Of a DNA stretch of 19,988 nucleotides, positions 1 through 9,100 are shown one piece after another. Source of the stretch: Myxococcales bacterium (GTDB taxonomy: Bacteria > Myxococcota_A > Polyangia > Haliangiales > Haliangiaceae); the NCBI GenBank assembly GCA_016720595.1, contig JADKKI010000075.1:1-19988 (forward strand), given 5' to 3'. The notes below the pieces were generated by a model. That model saw nothing but the letters and a program-made list of their open reading frames with translations, was not told the origin of the DNA and made no database searches. Every line of letters begins with the position of its first letter. Positions within the stretch are counted from its first letter, which is position 1. The translations under genes and the position numbers were made by a program.

Positions 1-1038
1 ACCCGGGGACGCTCTCGACATCGACGTGGCCCTGATGTGGCCTCGACGTATCTGGCGCGCGATGAACAGCCCGAGCCCGAGCCCGCCGTAGTGGGCGGGG
101 ACGGCGCCGCTCGAACTTGCCCCAGATCCGCTGCACGTCCTCGCTCGCCACCCCGATGCCCCTGATCGCAGACCTCGGGAGAGACGGACCACCGCCCCGT
201 GTTCGCCCGCGGCGACCTTGACCGGCCGCCCGCGCGCCCGTACTTGAGCGCGTTGAGCAGAGGTCCCGTGACCACCTTGATCGATGCGGAGCCGATCCAG
301 CGGCCGCGGATCGCCGGCACGTCCACCACCATCTCCCGAGCCAACGATCGGCACGTGGCCGGAGCCGCTCGGTGACATCCCGGATCAGCTCCGAGAGATC
401 CACGTCGCCGGTTCCGAGCGCGAGGCCCTGGCCCTTGGCCTGCTGGGCATCGAGGAGCATCGATCAACGACGTCAACCGGCGGGTCTCGTGGAACGCCGC
501 GTTGGACATCACGCGCAGCTGCGCGCGTGGTGCACCGCGATCGATCTGCCGCGCGAGCTGCTGGAGCTGAGGCTGACGTAGGTAACCGGCGCGCGAGTAA
601 CCGTGCCGAGGCGTCATCAGGAAGTCATCGCGGAGCTGGAGCGCGCGCTGCGTGGCGTCCAGCGGCTCCTCGCGCTCCACCTCGAAGCGCTTTCGCTCGG
701 TGATGTCCCGGATGATGCTGAACAGGCACCGCCGCCCCGACATCATGTCGCTGGCGAGCTGACCTCGACGGCGAACGGCGAGCCATCGCGCCGGCGGTGC
801 AGCGTTTCGACATGGATCCCGCCTCTCCCGCGGGGCGCATCCGATCGGCGAAGCCTTCGGGCTCGGCCCGGAGATCGAGGATCTTCCGCGCGAGTGGAGC
901 GCCGACGCGGGTGTAGCCGTAGGCAGCCTCGGCGGCGCGGTTGGCATCGAGGATCTGGCCATCATCGGCGTCGATCACGAGGATGATGTCTCGTGCGTGC
1001 TCGAACAAATAGCTCGTGATCTCGGGGTCGTGGTGCAC
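1..1038 (-). CDS. PAS-domain sensor histidine kinase (partial, frameshifted)
   Basis: Starts at a GTG (1038) and runs off the left edge. The first ~50 residues are a PAS domain (HARDIILVIDADDGQILDAN, then AAYGY). Its end is readable in another frame as VETLHRRRDGSPFAVEVSS (about 770-830), followed by RDITERK. The dimerisation region near 560-640 reads RDDFL and then degenerates where the phospho-acceptor SHELRTP box should be. QLARQIDRG and TRRLTSLIDA-like helices follow. The ATPase domain is visible as an N-box LLNALKYG (about 240-262) and a G-box HYGGLGLGLFIARQI (about 45-105). Order and spacing fit a typical PAS-HisKA-HATPase kinase that autophosphorylates and feeds a response regulator; no regulator is in view. 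No membrane segment is seen, so it is probably cytosolic. At least four frame changes occur, and the H-box histidine cannot be read with confidence. Confidence 0.82.
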
Positions 1039-1125
1039 GGGTACAGCCCCCCAAGGGTACTCCAGCGCGCGGGGTGTGGACGAGGCCTACCTTTCGATCG
1101 GCGCGAATCGGCCGAACCCCCTAGC

Positions 1126-1377
1126 ATGGTGACCTCGATCCGGTGTCCTTCCTGCCGTCACGACAACGCTCCCTGGCGCAAGCACTGCGGGGGCTGCGGA
1201 GCGGGCCTGCGGGGTGGCCGCGTGACCTGTGGCGTCGTCAACAGACCCACCGACCGGTTCTGTGGTGGATGCGCCCGAGCCCTTCCGACGGTGGCGCATG
1301 AGGTCAAGCCTGCGAATGACAGCACGATGCCGATCGACGTGCTCACCGACCTGATCCCCGACACATCCGCGCGTTGA
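1126..1377 (+). CDS. Small double zinc-ribbon protein
   Basis: An 83-residue protein starting MVTSIRCPSCRHDNAPWRKH. The first ribbon is complete (CPSC ... CGGC). The second reads RVTC ... FCGGC, so one of its four expected cysteines is Arg. A single c/t difference would restore it, and this may be a base error. In myxobacteria such N-terminal double ribbons usually precede a kinase, cyclase or membrane domain. Here the frame ends soon after a short polar tail (DVLTDLIPDTSAR), so it is either a stand-alone ribbon or a gene cut short. It is divergent from the histidine kinase across about 87 bases that must hold both promoters. Function unknown; such ribbons commonly mediate protein or nucleic-acid contacts. 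Confidence 0.6.
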   Translation: MVTSIRCPSCRHDNAPWRKHCGGCGAGLRGGRVTCGVVNRPTDRFCGGCARALPTVAHEVKPANDSTMPIDVLTDLIPDTSAR

Positions 1378-1424
1378 GGTCGACGTGATGTCGGCGATCG
1401 CGGGCAGGCGCCGTATCACGACGT

Positions 1425-1799
1425 ATGCGTCGTGCCCTGCTGATCGTGCTCTCCGTGGGATGCCGGATCGGCTTCGATGATGTCTCCGCACCGGAGAGTG
1501 CGGTGGACGGTCCACCTGGCGTGACCAGCACCACCTGCCGGCCCGGCGAGATCTGCGCCGTCGAAGCAGAGCCCGGATCGGATCTCGCCACGACGTGCGC
1601 CAGCGGGCAGCTGTGCACCGTGGATTGCTCTACGGCCGCCAGCTGCAAGATCGATTGCGCGGGCGCCTCGCGCTGCGTCGTTGGATGCCCACCCACGGGA
1701 TGCGAGGTCGTCGGTTGCCAAGCTGGCTCGTGCTTCGTCACCTGCGGGGCGGAGGGTGCCGCCACACAGGCGGGCCCCGACGTCGTCACCTGCCCGTGA
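1425..1799 (+). CDS. Cys-rich putative lipoprotein with periodic cysteines
   Basis: A 124-residue protein beginning MRRALLIVLSVGCRIGFDD. It has a short basic N-terminus, a hydrophobic stretch and a lipobox-like SVGC, so an exported lipoprotein is likely. After an acidic linker come more than ten cysteines in a regular pattern: CTVDC, CKIDC, CVVGC, CEVVGC and CFVTC blocks separated by 4-5 residues. That looks like a short repeat of about 9-10 residues, possibly a disulfide-stabilised beta solenoid. The frame is intact and codon use matches its neighbours. I do not recognise a named family. Similar Cys-rich lipoproteins are common in myxobacteria. The start is the only ATG in front of the signal sequence. 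Confidence 0.65.
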   Translation: MRRALLIVLSVGCRIGFDDVSAPESAVDGPPGVTSTTCRPGEICAVEAEPGSDLATTCASGQLCTVDCSTAASCKIDCAGASRCVVGCPPTGCEVVGCQAGSCFVTCGAEGAATQAGPDVVTCP

Positions 1800-1876
1800 C
1801 TCTGTAATCGTCGTTCCACAACGCGCCCGTGTGGACCTAGGCCACCCTTGCGACCGACATCCGGGAGCGTGCGACG

Positions 1877-3158
1877 GTGCCAGACGTGGACGAGCTCGAG
1901 CCATCGATCACCGTCGGGCGCTATCAGCTGCATCGCACGATCGCGCGTGGCGGCATGGCGACGATCCACATCGCGCACCTGATCGGTGACGTCGGTTCTC
2001 GCGGATCGTCGCGGCGAAGCGGCTGCTACCGGAGCTCGCCCAGGATCGCGAGTTCGTCTCGATGTTCCTCGACGAGGCGCGGATCGCGTCGAAGGTCCAC
2101 CACCGCAACGTGGTCCCCGTGCTCGACGTGGTGACGATGAGCGACGAGTGATCCGCAGGACTACGTGCATGGTGTGCCGCTGTCCTGGCTGAAGGCGCTG
2201 TTCGAGGCGCGCACGCGAATCCCGACCCGATCGGCCGTCGATCGCGTGCCAGACCCTCCCCGCGGGCCTGCACGCGGCGCACGAGACCACCGACGGATCC
2301 GGCACGCCGCTCGAGATCGTGCATCGCGATGTCGCCCCAGAACGTGATGATCGCGGCCGATGGAACGGCGAGACTCCTCGATTTCGGCGTGGCCAAGGCG
2401 GCGAGTGGCGATGCACGTCACGCGCGCGGCATGTTCCAAGGGAAGATCGGCTATGCCGCGCCGGAGCAGATCCGCGGCCGCGCCACCCGGCAGAGTGACG
2501 TCTATGCGGTGGCGGTCGTCCTGTGGGAGCTGTCGCGGCGGCACGGCTACCCCTCGTCGCTCGGTCAGAGCGCACAGATCGAGCGCATCCTGCGAGGCGC
2601 ACTGCCGCGGGTCACCGGAAGCGCTGAGCGAGGAGCGCGCGTGGCGCTCGGCGATGACTGGCGCCGGCTCGAGGGAGGTGCGAAAGCAGGTGCTCGATCG
2701 CGGGCTCACCTCGATCCCCGGGGGCGCTGGGCGACGGCGATCGACATGGAAGCCGCCCTCGTCGCCGCGGTGACGCCTGCCCCTGCCGGCGAGGTGGCGA
2801 CCTGGCTCCGTGCCGCGGGGAAGCTGTTCCTCGACGAGCGCGAGCACATGATCGCCAACGAGGAGGCGGACTGGCGCCGGCTGAGCGCGGCGATCCCCCG
2901 CGCCGCCACCACCGCCGATCTGCGGGCCAACACCACCGCCGAGCAGCCGCCGATCGTGGCGACCGAGCCGCCGCCGCCGGCGCAGCCCACGCCACGGATC
3001 GTGTCGCGCGTGCCGCGCCTCTGCGCCCCGCGGCCAAGAAGGTCGGCATCGAGCGCGCGCCTCCTCCACGCGCTCCGCCTGCCGCGGGATCCGCGAGCTG
3101 CAGCCCGCCGTACTACTTCGCGGGCGACAAGAAGATCTTCAAGGCGAGCTGCCTGTAG
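1877..3158 (+). CDS. Hanks-type serine/threonine protein kinase (frameshifted)
   Basis: Starts at GTG 1877 (VPDVDELEPSITVGRYQLHR). The glycine-rich loop reads IARGGMATIH. The ATP-binding lysine is in IVAAKRLLPEL, followed by the alpha-C stretch FLDEARIASKVHHRNVVPVLDV. The catalytic loop is HRDVAPQNVMI, with the catalytic Asp and the Asn present. DFGVAK (about 2383-2400) and the APEQI segment (about 2458-2470) follow, then SDVYAVAVVLWEL. The catalytic core is therefore complete, and activity is expected if the frame breaks near 2000, 2150 and 2250 are sequencing errors. The C-terminal tail is Pro-rich and ends CSPPYYFAGDKKIFKASCL, a short Cys-containing terminus I recall from other myxobacterial kinases (from memory). 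I see no membrane helix. A substrate cannot be inferred; neighbours are exported Cys-rich proteins. Confidence 0.85.
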
Positions 3159-3207
3159 CTCCATCGCGCCGGCAGCGCTCGGCACGGCGCGCGCGCTATG
3201 ATGCGGC

Positions 3208-3575
3208 ATGACGTTGCGCGTGGTCCTCGCGATCGTGCTCGCCGGCGGCTGCCGCGGCGACGCGACGAGGCCGCCAGCCACACCGACGGCGGAGCCTCGC
3301 CCGAGCAGCTCCGCGAACGAGCCTGCTCCACCGATCGATGCCTCGCCGACCGAGGCCCCGCCGATCGACGCCGCGCCGATCGATGCCACGCCGATCGATG
3401 CCCCGCCGATCGACGCCGCACCGCTCGACGCAGGGCGACTCCCCGATCCCAGGCGCGCAGTCCCGACGAAGCCACGCGAGCAGTGCCTCCGCGGACTGCC
3501 AGCGCCGGGCCCGCACGACCGACTGCGCCGATGACCAGGGGCAACCGGTCCCGTGTCCCCTGCGCGTGCCCGTAG
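3208..3575 (+). CDS. Putative lipoprotein with PIDA repeat linker and Cys-rich tail
   Basis: Starts MTLRVVLAIVLAGGCRGDA. The basic-hydrophobic N-terminus and LAGGC cysteine suggest signal peptidase II processing and lipid anchoring. The mature N-terminus is Pro/Ser/Ala rich and then carries seven 5-residue units of the PPIDA type (residues ~41-75), a flexible spacer. The original frame stops at 3534. In the adjacent frames a Cys-rich end is readable (DCQRRARTTDCADDQGQPVP, then CACP and a stop at 3573-3575). I therefore infer one or two indels near 3480-3550 and place the end at 3575. It sits 49 bases after the Ser/Thr kinase, probably in the same transcript. Function unknown. Confidence 0.55.
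3328..3432 (+). repeat. 15-bp tandem repeat, seven copies, coding
   Basis: Seven back-to-back 15-base units of the form NCGCCGATCGAYGCC, each encoding [PAST]-P-I-D-A or a variant (SPTEA, APLDA). The phase is exactly codon-sized, so copy number can change without breaking the reading frame. It lies inside the lipoprotein and forms its linker. Confidence 0.85.
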
Positions 3576-3627
3576 CCGCGGCCTCACTCGACGCACCGTC
3601 AGCGCGGCGTCAAGGGACGGGCGGGAC

Positions 3628-4101
3628 TCACCGGAGAACGGTCCCGAAGGCACCGGCGTTGCACTGATCCGTCATCTCGTGCACACGTGCCTTCGACGAT
3701 GCGCTGAAGTAGCCAGCGTTATGGCGCGGCCCCAGCACCGGCGCGCTCGGCCGATGAAACGCATACGCCGGCGGATCGTGCTCGTTCGGCCTCGGCAACA
3801 CGACCCACAGCTCGAGACCGTGCAGCCGCGCTTCGCGCACGCGATCGAGCGGATGGTGGCGATCGGAGTGCATGCCGCCGCGCCCCGCGTGGAACCAGCT
3901 GAGCCCGTTCGCCTCGATGACCTGCTCGGTGCCGATGCTGTCGCGGTGCACGAGCCGCCCATCAAACAGATACGTCAGCGTCGCCATGCCGGCGTGTGGG
4001 TGCGGATCGTAGTCCGGTCGTCTCGAGACCAGCGAATCGAAGTGATCGAGCAGCAGCCAGCTACCGAACAGCGTCGCGTCCTGTGCGGAAATTGAACGCA
4101 T
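3628..4101 (-). CDS. Pirin-family cupin protein, short
   Basis: From ATG 4101, 157 residues, with the pirin N-terminal cupin. LFGSWLLLDHFDS is followed by DPHPHAGMATLTYLFDG and LVHRDS, then WFHAGRGGMHSD and LHGLELWVVLP. In pirins the Fe ligands are two His in the HxH pair, a later His and a Glu. Here HPH and the His of MHSD are present, but the Glu position is Asp. The usual second cupin half (about 100 residues) is missing: the frame stops shortly after GPRHNAGYFSASS. The gene is either truncated or frameshifted. An alternative GTG start at 4256 would overlap the stop of the upstream pseudokinase (GTGAGTAA) and imply translational coupling, but needs one indel near 4090. The family includes quercetinases and transcription cofactors; the specific role here is unknown. 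Confidence 0.72.
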   Translation of the reverse strand: MRSISAQDATLFGSWLLLDHFDSLVSRRPDYDPHPHAGMATLTYLFDGRLVHRDSIGTEQVIEANGLSWFHAGRGGMHSDRHHPLDRVREARLHGLELWVVLPRPNEHDPPAYAFHRPSAPVLGPRHNAGYFSASSKARVHEMTDQCNAGAFGTVLR

Positions 4102-4248
4102 GCCGGGTGGTGCAGCTCGGACTCCCGCACGAAGCGCCCTGAAGAACCCTGATCGCCGCCGTCGAAGCTCTCGACGTCACCATCGGCTGCCGGAGCCGGG
4201 GGCACCGACCTGGCCGCCTGGGGTTGGCGCTTCGGTGGCTCGGGCGCG

Positions 4249-4930
4249 TTACTCACCTCGATCGTCAGCGTCGTCGGTGGCCGCCTGCGCCAGCATCCCG
4301 ACATCGGGATAGGGCTTGTTCCGCTCCTCTCGAGGCACGCGAGCAGGACCGCATCGACCGCTCGCGGAATCACCGCCGCGAGCTGGAGCTTCGACGGAAC
4401 CGGGACCGGGCTTCTTGAGCTGCGCCGTGATCAGACCCGCGGGTCCCGTGGCATCGGCGAAGGCCGCTGGCCCGTGACGAGCTCGAACGCGATCACCCCG
4501 AGCGTGTAGACCTCACTCGCGCCGTCGAGAGGCTTCCCATCAGCTTCTCCGGGTGAGAAGTAGTCGATGCGGTCGAGCACCAGCCACGAAGGGCGCCGGC
4601 CGTGGTTCGGTGTCGTGCGGCTCACCGGATCACGTCCCGCGTCGGCATCGAGGACGGTCACCACCCAGCGGTCACCCTGCCTCTCGAGATAGAAGCCCGG
4701 GCTCGAGTGACAGCTGCTCGGCCCGCGGGCACGCGCCGCGACGATCGCATGGCACGTGGCGATCAGGATCTCGAACGCGCGCCGCCAGCCGATCGGCGCC
4801 TCGCGCTCGCACAGCTCGCGGAGCGTCTTGCCGGCTGCGAACGATCCGGAGGTGGGGCCTGGCGCTGACCGCACATCCCGCAGAACCGCACGCCGGGCTG
4901 TAGCGCCCTGCCGCAGGAGAAGCACGTCAT
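4249..4930 (-). CDS. Zinc-ribbon pseudokinase (kinase C-lobe only)
   Basis: Starts ATG 4930 with a zinc ribbon, MTCFSCGRALQPGVRFCGMC. After a short linker it passes directly into the alpha-D/E part of a protein-kinase fold: GKTLRELCEREAPIGWRRAF, then IATCHAIVAARARG. There is no N-lobe: neither a glycine-rich loop nor the VAxK lysine is seen. At the catalytic loop, where active relatives have HRDLKPEN, the protein has SCHSSPGF, so the catalytic Asp and the Asn are lost. DFG is replaced by DAD in VTVLDADAG. The structural C-lobe is kept (DYFSPGEA, then EVYTLGVIAFELVTGQRP). After one frame change near 4400 it reads LITAQLKKPG, PSKLQLAAVIPRAVDAVLLA and ends at TAA 4249-4251. It is most likely a non-catalytic binding or scaffold protein. 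It lies 15 bases after the lipoprotein gene, in the same orientation. Confidence 0.7.
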
Positions 4931-4945
4931 CGGGTCACGACCGGG

Positions 4946-6073
4946 TCACGCCCCGCACGTCCCCGACGAGCCAACGGTGGCGTTGCAGCGGCCGCTGACG
5001 CAATCGTCGCCGTTGCCGCAGCGCTGCCCGGCGGCGCAGTCCGGGCATGCGGCACCGCAATCGACATCACTCTCGAACCCGTCGCGGAGCCCGTCGGTAC
5101 AGGTGGGCGCGCGGCAGGTGCCGCTGTCGCAGCCGCCGGTCTGGCAGTCCGCGGGTGTGGTGCACGCGAGAGCCCCGCGGCGCAGGTCGGGCAGGTGCCG
5201 CCGCCGCAGTCGATGTCGGTCTCGGCGCCATCGCGCACGCGATCGGTGCACGCGTTGACCGGCGCGTGGTGCACACAGCTCGCCTCCGCGCACAGGTGTA
5301 CGCCGAAGCCAACGGAGAGCACGGCCTGGCCGCCGATCGCGATGTCGTCGACGATGAAGCCCGCGAGCAGTGCGGAGGCGGCGAGCTCGTCCGCGGCGAT
5401 CGCGCCATCGCGGTTGGTATCGAGGATGCGCGCGAACACGAGAGGTGCGATGAGGGTTCGTGCGCATCATCTGGAGCACGCCCGCATACGCGATCGCCCT
5501 CGCGCGATCGATCGGGATGCCGCCGTGCACGATGCCGTCGAAGCCGCCCGCACCGTCGCCGCTCCAGCTCGAGATCCACGCCGACGAGCGGAACGACCAG
5601 GATCGGCATCCGGCGAACACCGGGAGCAAGACCTCTGCATCGCCCAGCACCTTCGTGGTCCGCGTGCGATTGGTCAGCAGCTCGCCGTTGACCAGCCGGC
5701 CGCCGAGCTGGCTCGCCATCGACGACAGCTTGCCGAGGTAGCGCGCACCGACGCGATCATCGTCGTCGAGATCGTCGGCCTGCAGTTCGAGCGCAGAGGC
5801 GAGCGAACCGCCGGCGATCATGTCGGGGACGTGCTTGTTGGTGTCGTTGGTCTGGGTCAGCGCAGCGACGATCAAGCCGAGCTGATTGTCCGGCTCACCA
5901 TCGCCATCGAGATCGTCCGCGAACTGATTCGTGAGCGCGGTGGTCGACGGCAACGTGAGCACGTCGACCTCGTAGCGACGCAGTGGACCGGAATATGGAC
6001 CCGTGACCTCACCGCCGGTGTCGGACGAGCAACCGACGGCGAGCAGCACCACTCCACACGCGATCCTCCGCAT
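4946..6073 (-). CDS. Putative lipoprotein with EF-hand-like and Cys-rich repeats (frameshifted)
   Basis: Starts ATG 6073 with [20 protein letters not shown], a signal peptide ending in the lipobox AVGC. The mature part carries [10 protein letters not shown] and later [12 protein letters not shown], both Ca-binding-loop-like. Between them lies an alpha-helical region ([35 protein letters not shown]). The C-terminus has two copies of the myxobacterial Cys-rich unit: [20 protein letters not shown] and [16 protein letters not shown]. Each is followed by CP-C and ACTTPADC or RCGNGDDC segments, ending SSGTCGA. The reading frame changes near 5480-5600 and again near 5170; motifs continue on both sides. 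It heads the minus-strand group and is divergent from the macroglobulin gene with only 58 bases between starts. Likely periplasmic or surface-exposed; function unknown. Confidence 0.72.
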   Translation of the reverse strand: MRRIACGVVLLAVGCSSDTGGEVTGPYSGPLRRYEVDVLTLPSTTALTNQFADDLDGDGEPDNQLGLIVAALTQTNDTNKHVPDMIAGGSLASALELQADDLDDDDRVGARYLGKLSSMASQLGGRLVNGELLTNRTRTTKVLGDAEVLLPVFAGCRSWSFRSSAWISSWSGDGAGGFDGIVHGGIPIDRARAIAYAGVLQMMRTNPHRTSRVRAHPRYQPRWRDRRGRARRLRTARGLHRRRHRDRRPGRALRWLRRTPVRGGELCAPRAGQRVHRSRARWRRDRHRLRRRHLPDLRRGALACTTPADCQTGGCDSGTCRAPTCTDGLRDGFESDVDCGAACPDCAAGQRCGNGDDCVSGRCNATVGSSGTCGA

Positions 6074-6131
6074 CCCCTCGAGTCTGCCACGGAGTGGGTG
6101 GGACACTGCTCGCCGGTCGCAAGGAGGCAAC
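6074..6131. promoter_or_regulatory. Short divergent promoter region
   Basis: Only 58 bases separate the start of the minus-strand lipoprotein (6073) and the GTG start of the macroglobulin (6132). Promoters for both directions must overlap here or lie inside the genes. A strong ribosome binding site, AAGGAGG at 6121-6127, sits five bases before the GTG and decides the macroglobulin start. I cannot identify -35/-10 boxes. Confidence 0.5.
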
Positions 6132-9100
6132 GTGAGGACACGCACTGTGCTGGGAACGCTGGTGGTCGCCGTTGCGCTGCTGATCGGAGCCGGGGCTGTG
6201 GTGGGAACAAGGGCGACCCGAGCGCGGTGCCACCGCCAAGGCGATCGCGAAGGACGTCCCTCCCGGGCTCGATCTCTCCGCGTGTCGAGCGGCAAGGCCG
6301 GCAAGCCCGCCTACGATCGCGCGAACCTCGCCCCCGCCACCAAGCTCGCACCGGCGGAGGTCACGCAGCTCCTCGCGCGGACCAAGCCGCTCGCACCCGA
6401 GCCCGCCGATCTGTCCGCGTTCGCGATCCGCCCGGGCTCGCAGCCCCCGCCGCGGACCGGCCCGGTGATCACCGCCACGTTTCCGCCACCGCCGACCGAT
6501 CGCCCACCGCCGGCCGCAGCCGCCGCGGGCAAAGGCCTCAGCGTCGTGCGCGGTGGATGCCCGAGGGTGAGGTCCCGCTCGCACCCGAACCAGCGTCACG
6601 TTCTCGCAGCCGATGATCGCGGTGACCTCGCAGGAGGATGCCGCCAAGGTGCAGCCCGTGCAGCTCAGCCGACCCCGAAGGCGCTGGCGGTGGATCGGCA
6701 CGCGAACGATCGTGTTCGATCCGAGGTCCGGTTCCCGCAGGCCACCACGTACACGGTCACGATCCCCGCGGGTACCAAGAGCGCCACCGGCGAGGCGCTC
6801 GCCGCCGCGAAGAGCTTCACGTTCGAGACTCCCGCCGCGGCTGGTCTCGAGCACTCCGACCTCTGGGCCGCAGCAGCTCGACGTACCGATGTTCCTCCTG
6901 TTCGATCAGCAGATCGATCCGAAGGCCGTGCTCGCGAAGCTCACCGTCAAGGCCAACGGCGGCCTGCGCGCGACACGGCTGCTCGACGACGCCGAGATCG
7001 AGAAGTCCCACGAGGACCAAGTCGCTGGTCGCCGCCGCGAAGGCTGATCACCAGGACGGCCGCTGGGTCGCGCTGCGCACCACCGGACAAGCTCCCGGAG
7101 GCACGAGGTGTTCGTGGAGCTCGGCGGGGACGCCCTCCGCCGAGGGTCCGAACACCACGAAGTTCGCGCAGCGGTTCCGTTCCGCACGTTTTCCGCCGCT
7201 CAAGCTCGTGGAGGCCACCTGCGGCTGGGGCGGTAACGAGGGCTGCCGTCCGCGCACCCCGCTGCGTCTCGAGCTGCACAACCCGCTCGACCTCGACGCG
7301 TTCGCTCCCTCACAGGTGACGATCACGCCCGCGATCCCCGACCTCAAGTCCACGCCGCGGGGACCTCGATCACGATCTCCGGGACCAAGCAGCCGCGCAC
7401 GGGCTACACCGTCACGCTCGCTGGCAAGATCAAGGACGAGTTCGGGCAGACGCTCGGCGGCAGCGAAAAGCGCACGTTCCTCGTCGGTGATCCCGAGACC
7501 GAGTTCTTCGGACCGAGCGACATGGTGGTCCTCGATCCGATGGCGCCCGGCCGCACGCTGGATTTCTTCACGAGCAGCTACCGGGCGCTCAAGGTCCGGC
7601 TCTACAGGTCACGCCCGCCGACTACGACAGCTACGTCTCGTACCTCTCCGAGCGCTGGCGCAAGGACAAGCCCGCGACCGTGCCCGGTCGGCTCCGCGTT
7701 CGACGACCTGGTCCCGATCAAGCCTGGCCAGGAGCCGTTGACGGAGACCCACGTGGATCTGAGCACGGCGCTCGATCCGAAGGGCTTCGGCCACGTGATC
7801 GCGATCATCCAGCCCTCCCGTGGACCGAGACCACCCGCCCGCCCGAGCTGATCAGCTGGGTTCAGGCCACGCACCCGGATCGATGTCCACCTCGACAGCG
7901 ACACGATGCATGCGTACGCGAGCGTAAGCTCGACAGCGGCAAGCCCGCCGGCGGCGTCCAGCTCGAGCTGCGGCCCGCCGGGTCAAGGCCACGAGCGATG
8001 CCACCGGGCTCGCGGCGTTCCCGCTCGCGCCACCCAGCGTCGGCGCGCACTATCTCCTCGCACGCCGCGATGGCGACGTGGCGTTCGTGACGGAGAGCGA
8101 CCACCGTACTCGTCCGGCTCGTGGGACAAGCGCGTGTTCGACGAGCGCCTCCAGCTCCAGGAGCACGTGCTCGACGATCGCACGCTGTACCGCCCTGGCG
8201 AGGAGGTCTCGATCAAGGGCTGGATGCGCTGGATCGATCGCGGCAAGCAGGGCGGCGACGTCGGTCCGCTCGATGGTGCGCTGACCGGGCTGACGTTTCG
8301 CGTCGTCGATGAGCAGAACAACGAGATCGCGAAGGGCACCAGCACGGTCACGGCGCTCGGCGGCCGACGCCAAGTTCACGCTCCCGAAGACGCCCAACTC
8401 GGGCGGGCGCGGATCGAGTCCTCACCCACCGGCCCCCCCGCGCGTGCCCCAGCGATGGGTTCTCGCACTACATCCGCGTGGAGGAGTTCCGCCGCCCCGA
8501 GTTCGAGGTCAAGGCGGCGGCGAGTGACGGCCCGTTCCTCATCGGCGGCGGTGATGTCACGGTGTCCGCGAAGTACTTCACCGGGGCATCGCTCCCCGCC
8601 GCACAGGTGACGTGGGCGGTGAGTGCGAGCACCACCAGCTTCACGCCGCCCAACCGTGACGACTACCAGTTCGGTGCCTGGCACGCGTGGTGGAGCGAGG
8701 GCTTCGACAGGGACTACGGCGACGACGGCGGGTACGACGACGACGAGGCGTACCTCGGCGGCAGGTACCGCACGGGCGCGAATCGCGGCACCCGAGCTGG
8801 AGTCTCGAAGGCAAGACCGATGCGGGTGGGCGAGCACACGCTCCATCTCGACTTCCTGTCCGCGAATCCGGTTACGCCGATGTCGGTGACCACCGCGGCC
8901 ACGGTCACCGACGTCAATCGGCAAGCCTGGTCCGCACAGACCTCGCTCGTGGTGCATCCGTCGTCGCTCTATGTCGGGCTCAAGGCGAAGCGGCCGTTCG
9001 TCGAGAAAGGCACCCCGTTCGAGCTCGAGGTGATCGGCGTGGATCTCGATGGCAAGCTCGTCACCGGCTCGAAGATCTCGCTCACCGCAGTGCGCCTCGA

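Noticed and set aside
3328..3432. Possible CRISPR-like array
   Set aside because: The units are contiguous 15-mers without spacers, in codon phase, and encode a PIDA linker.
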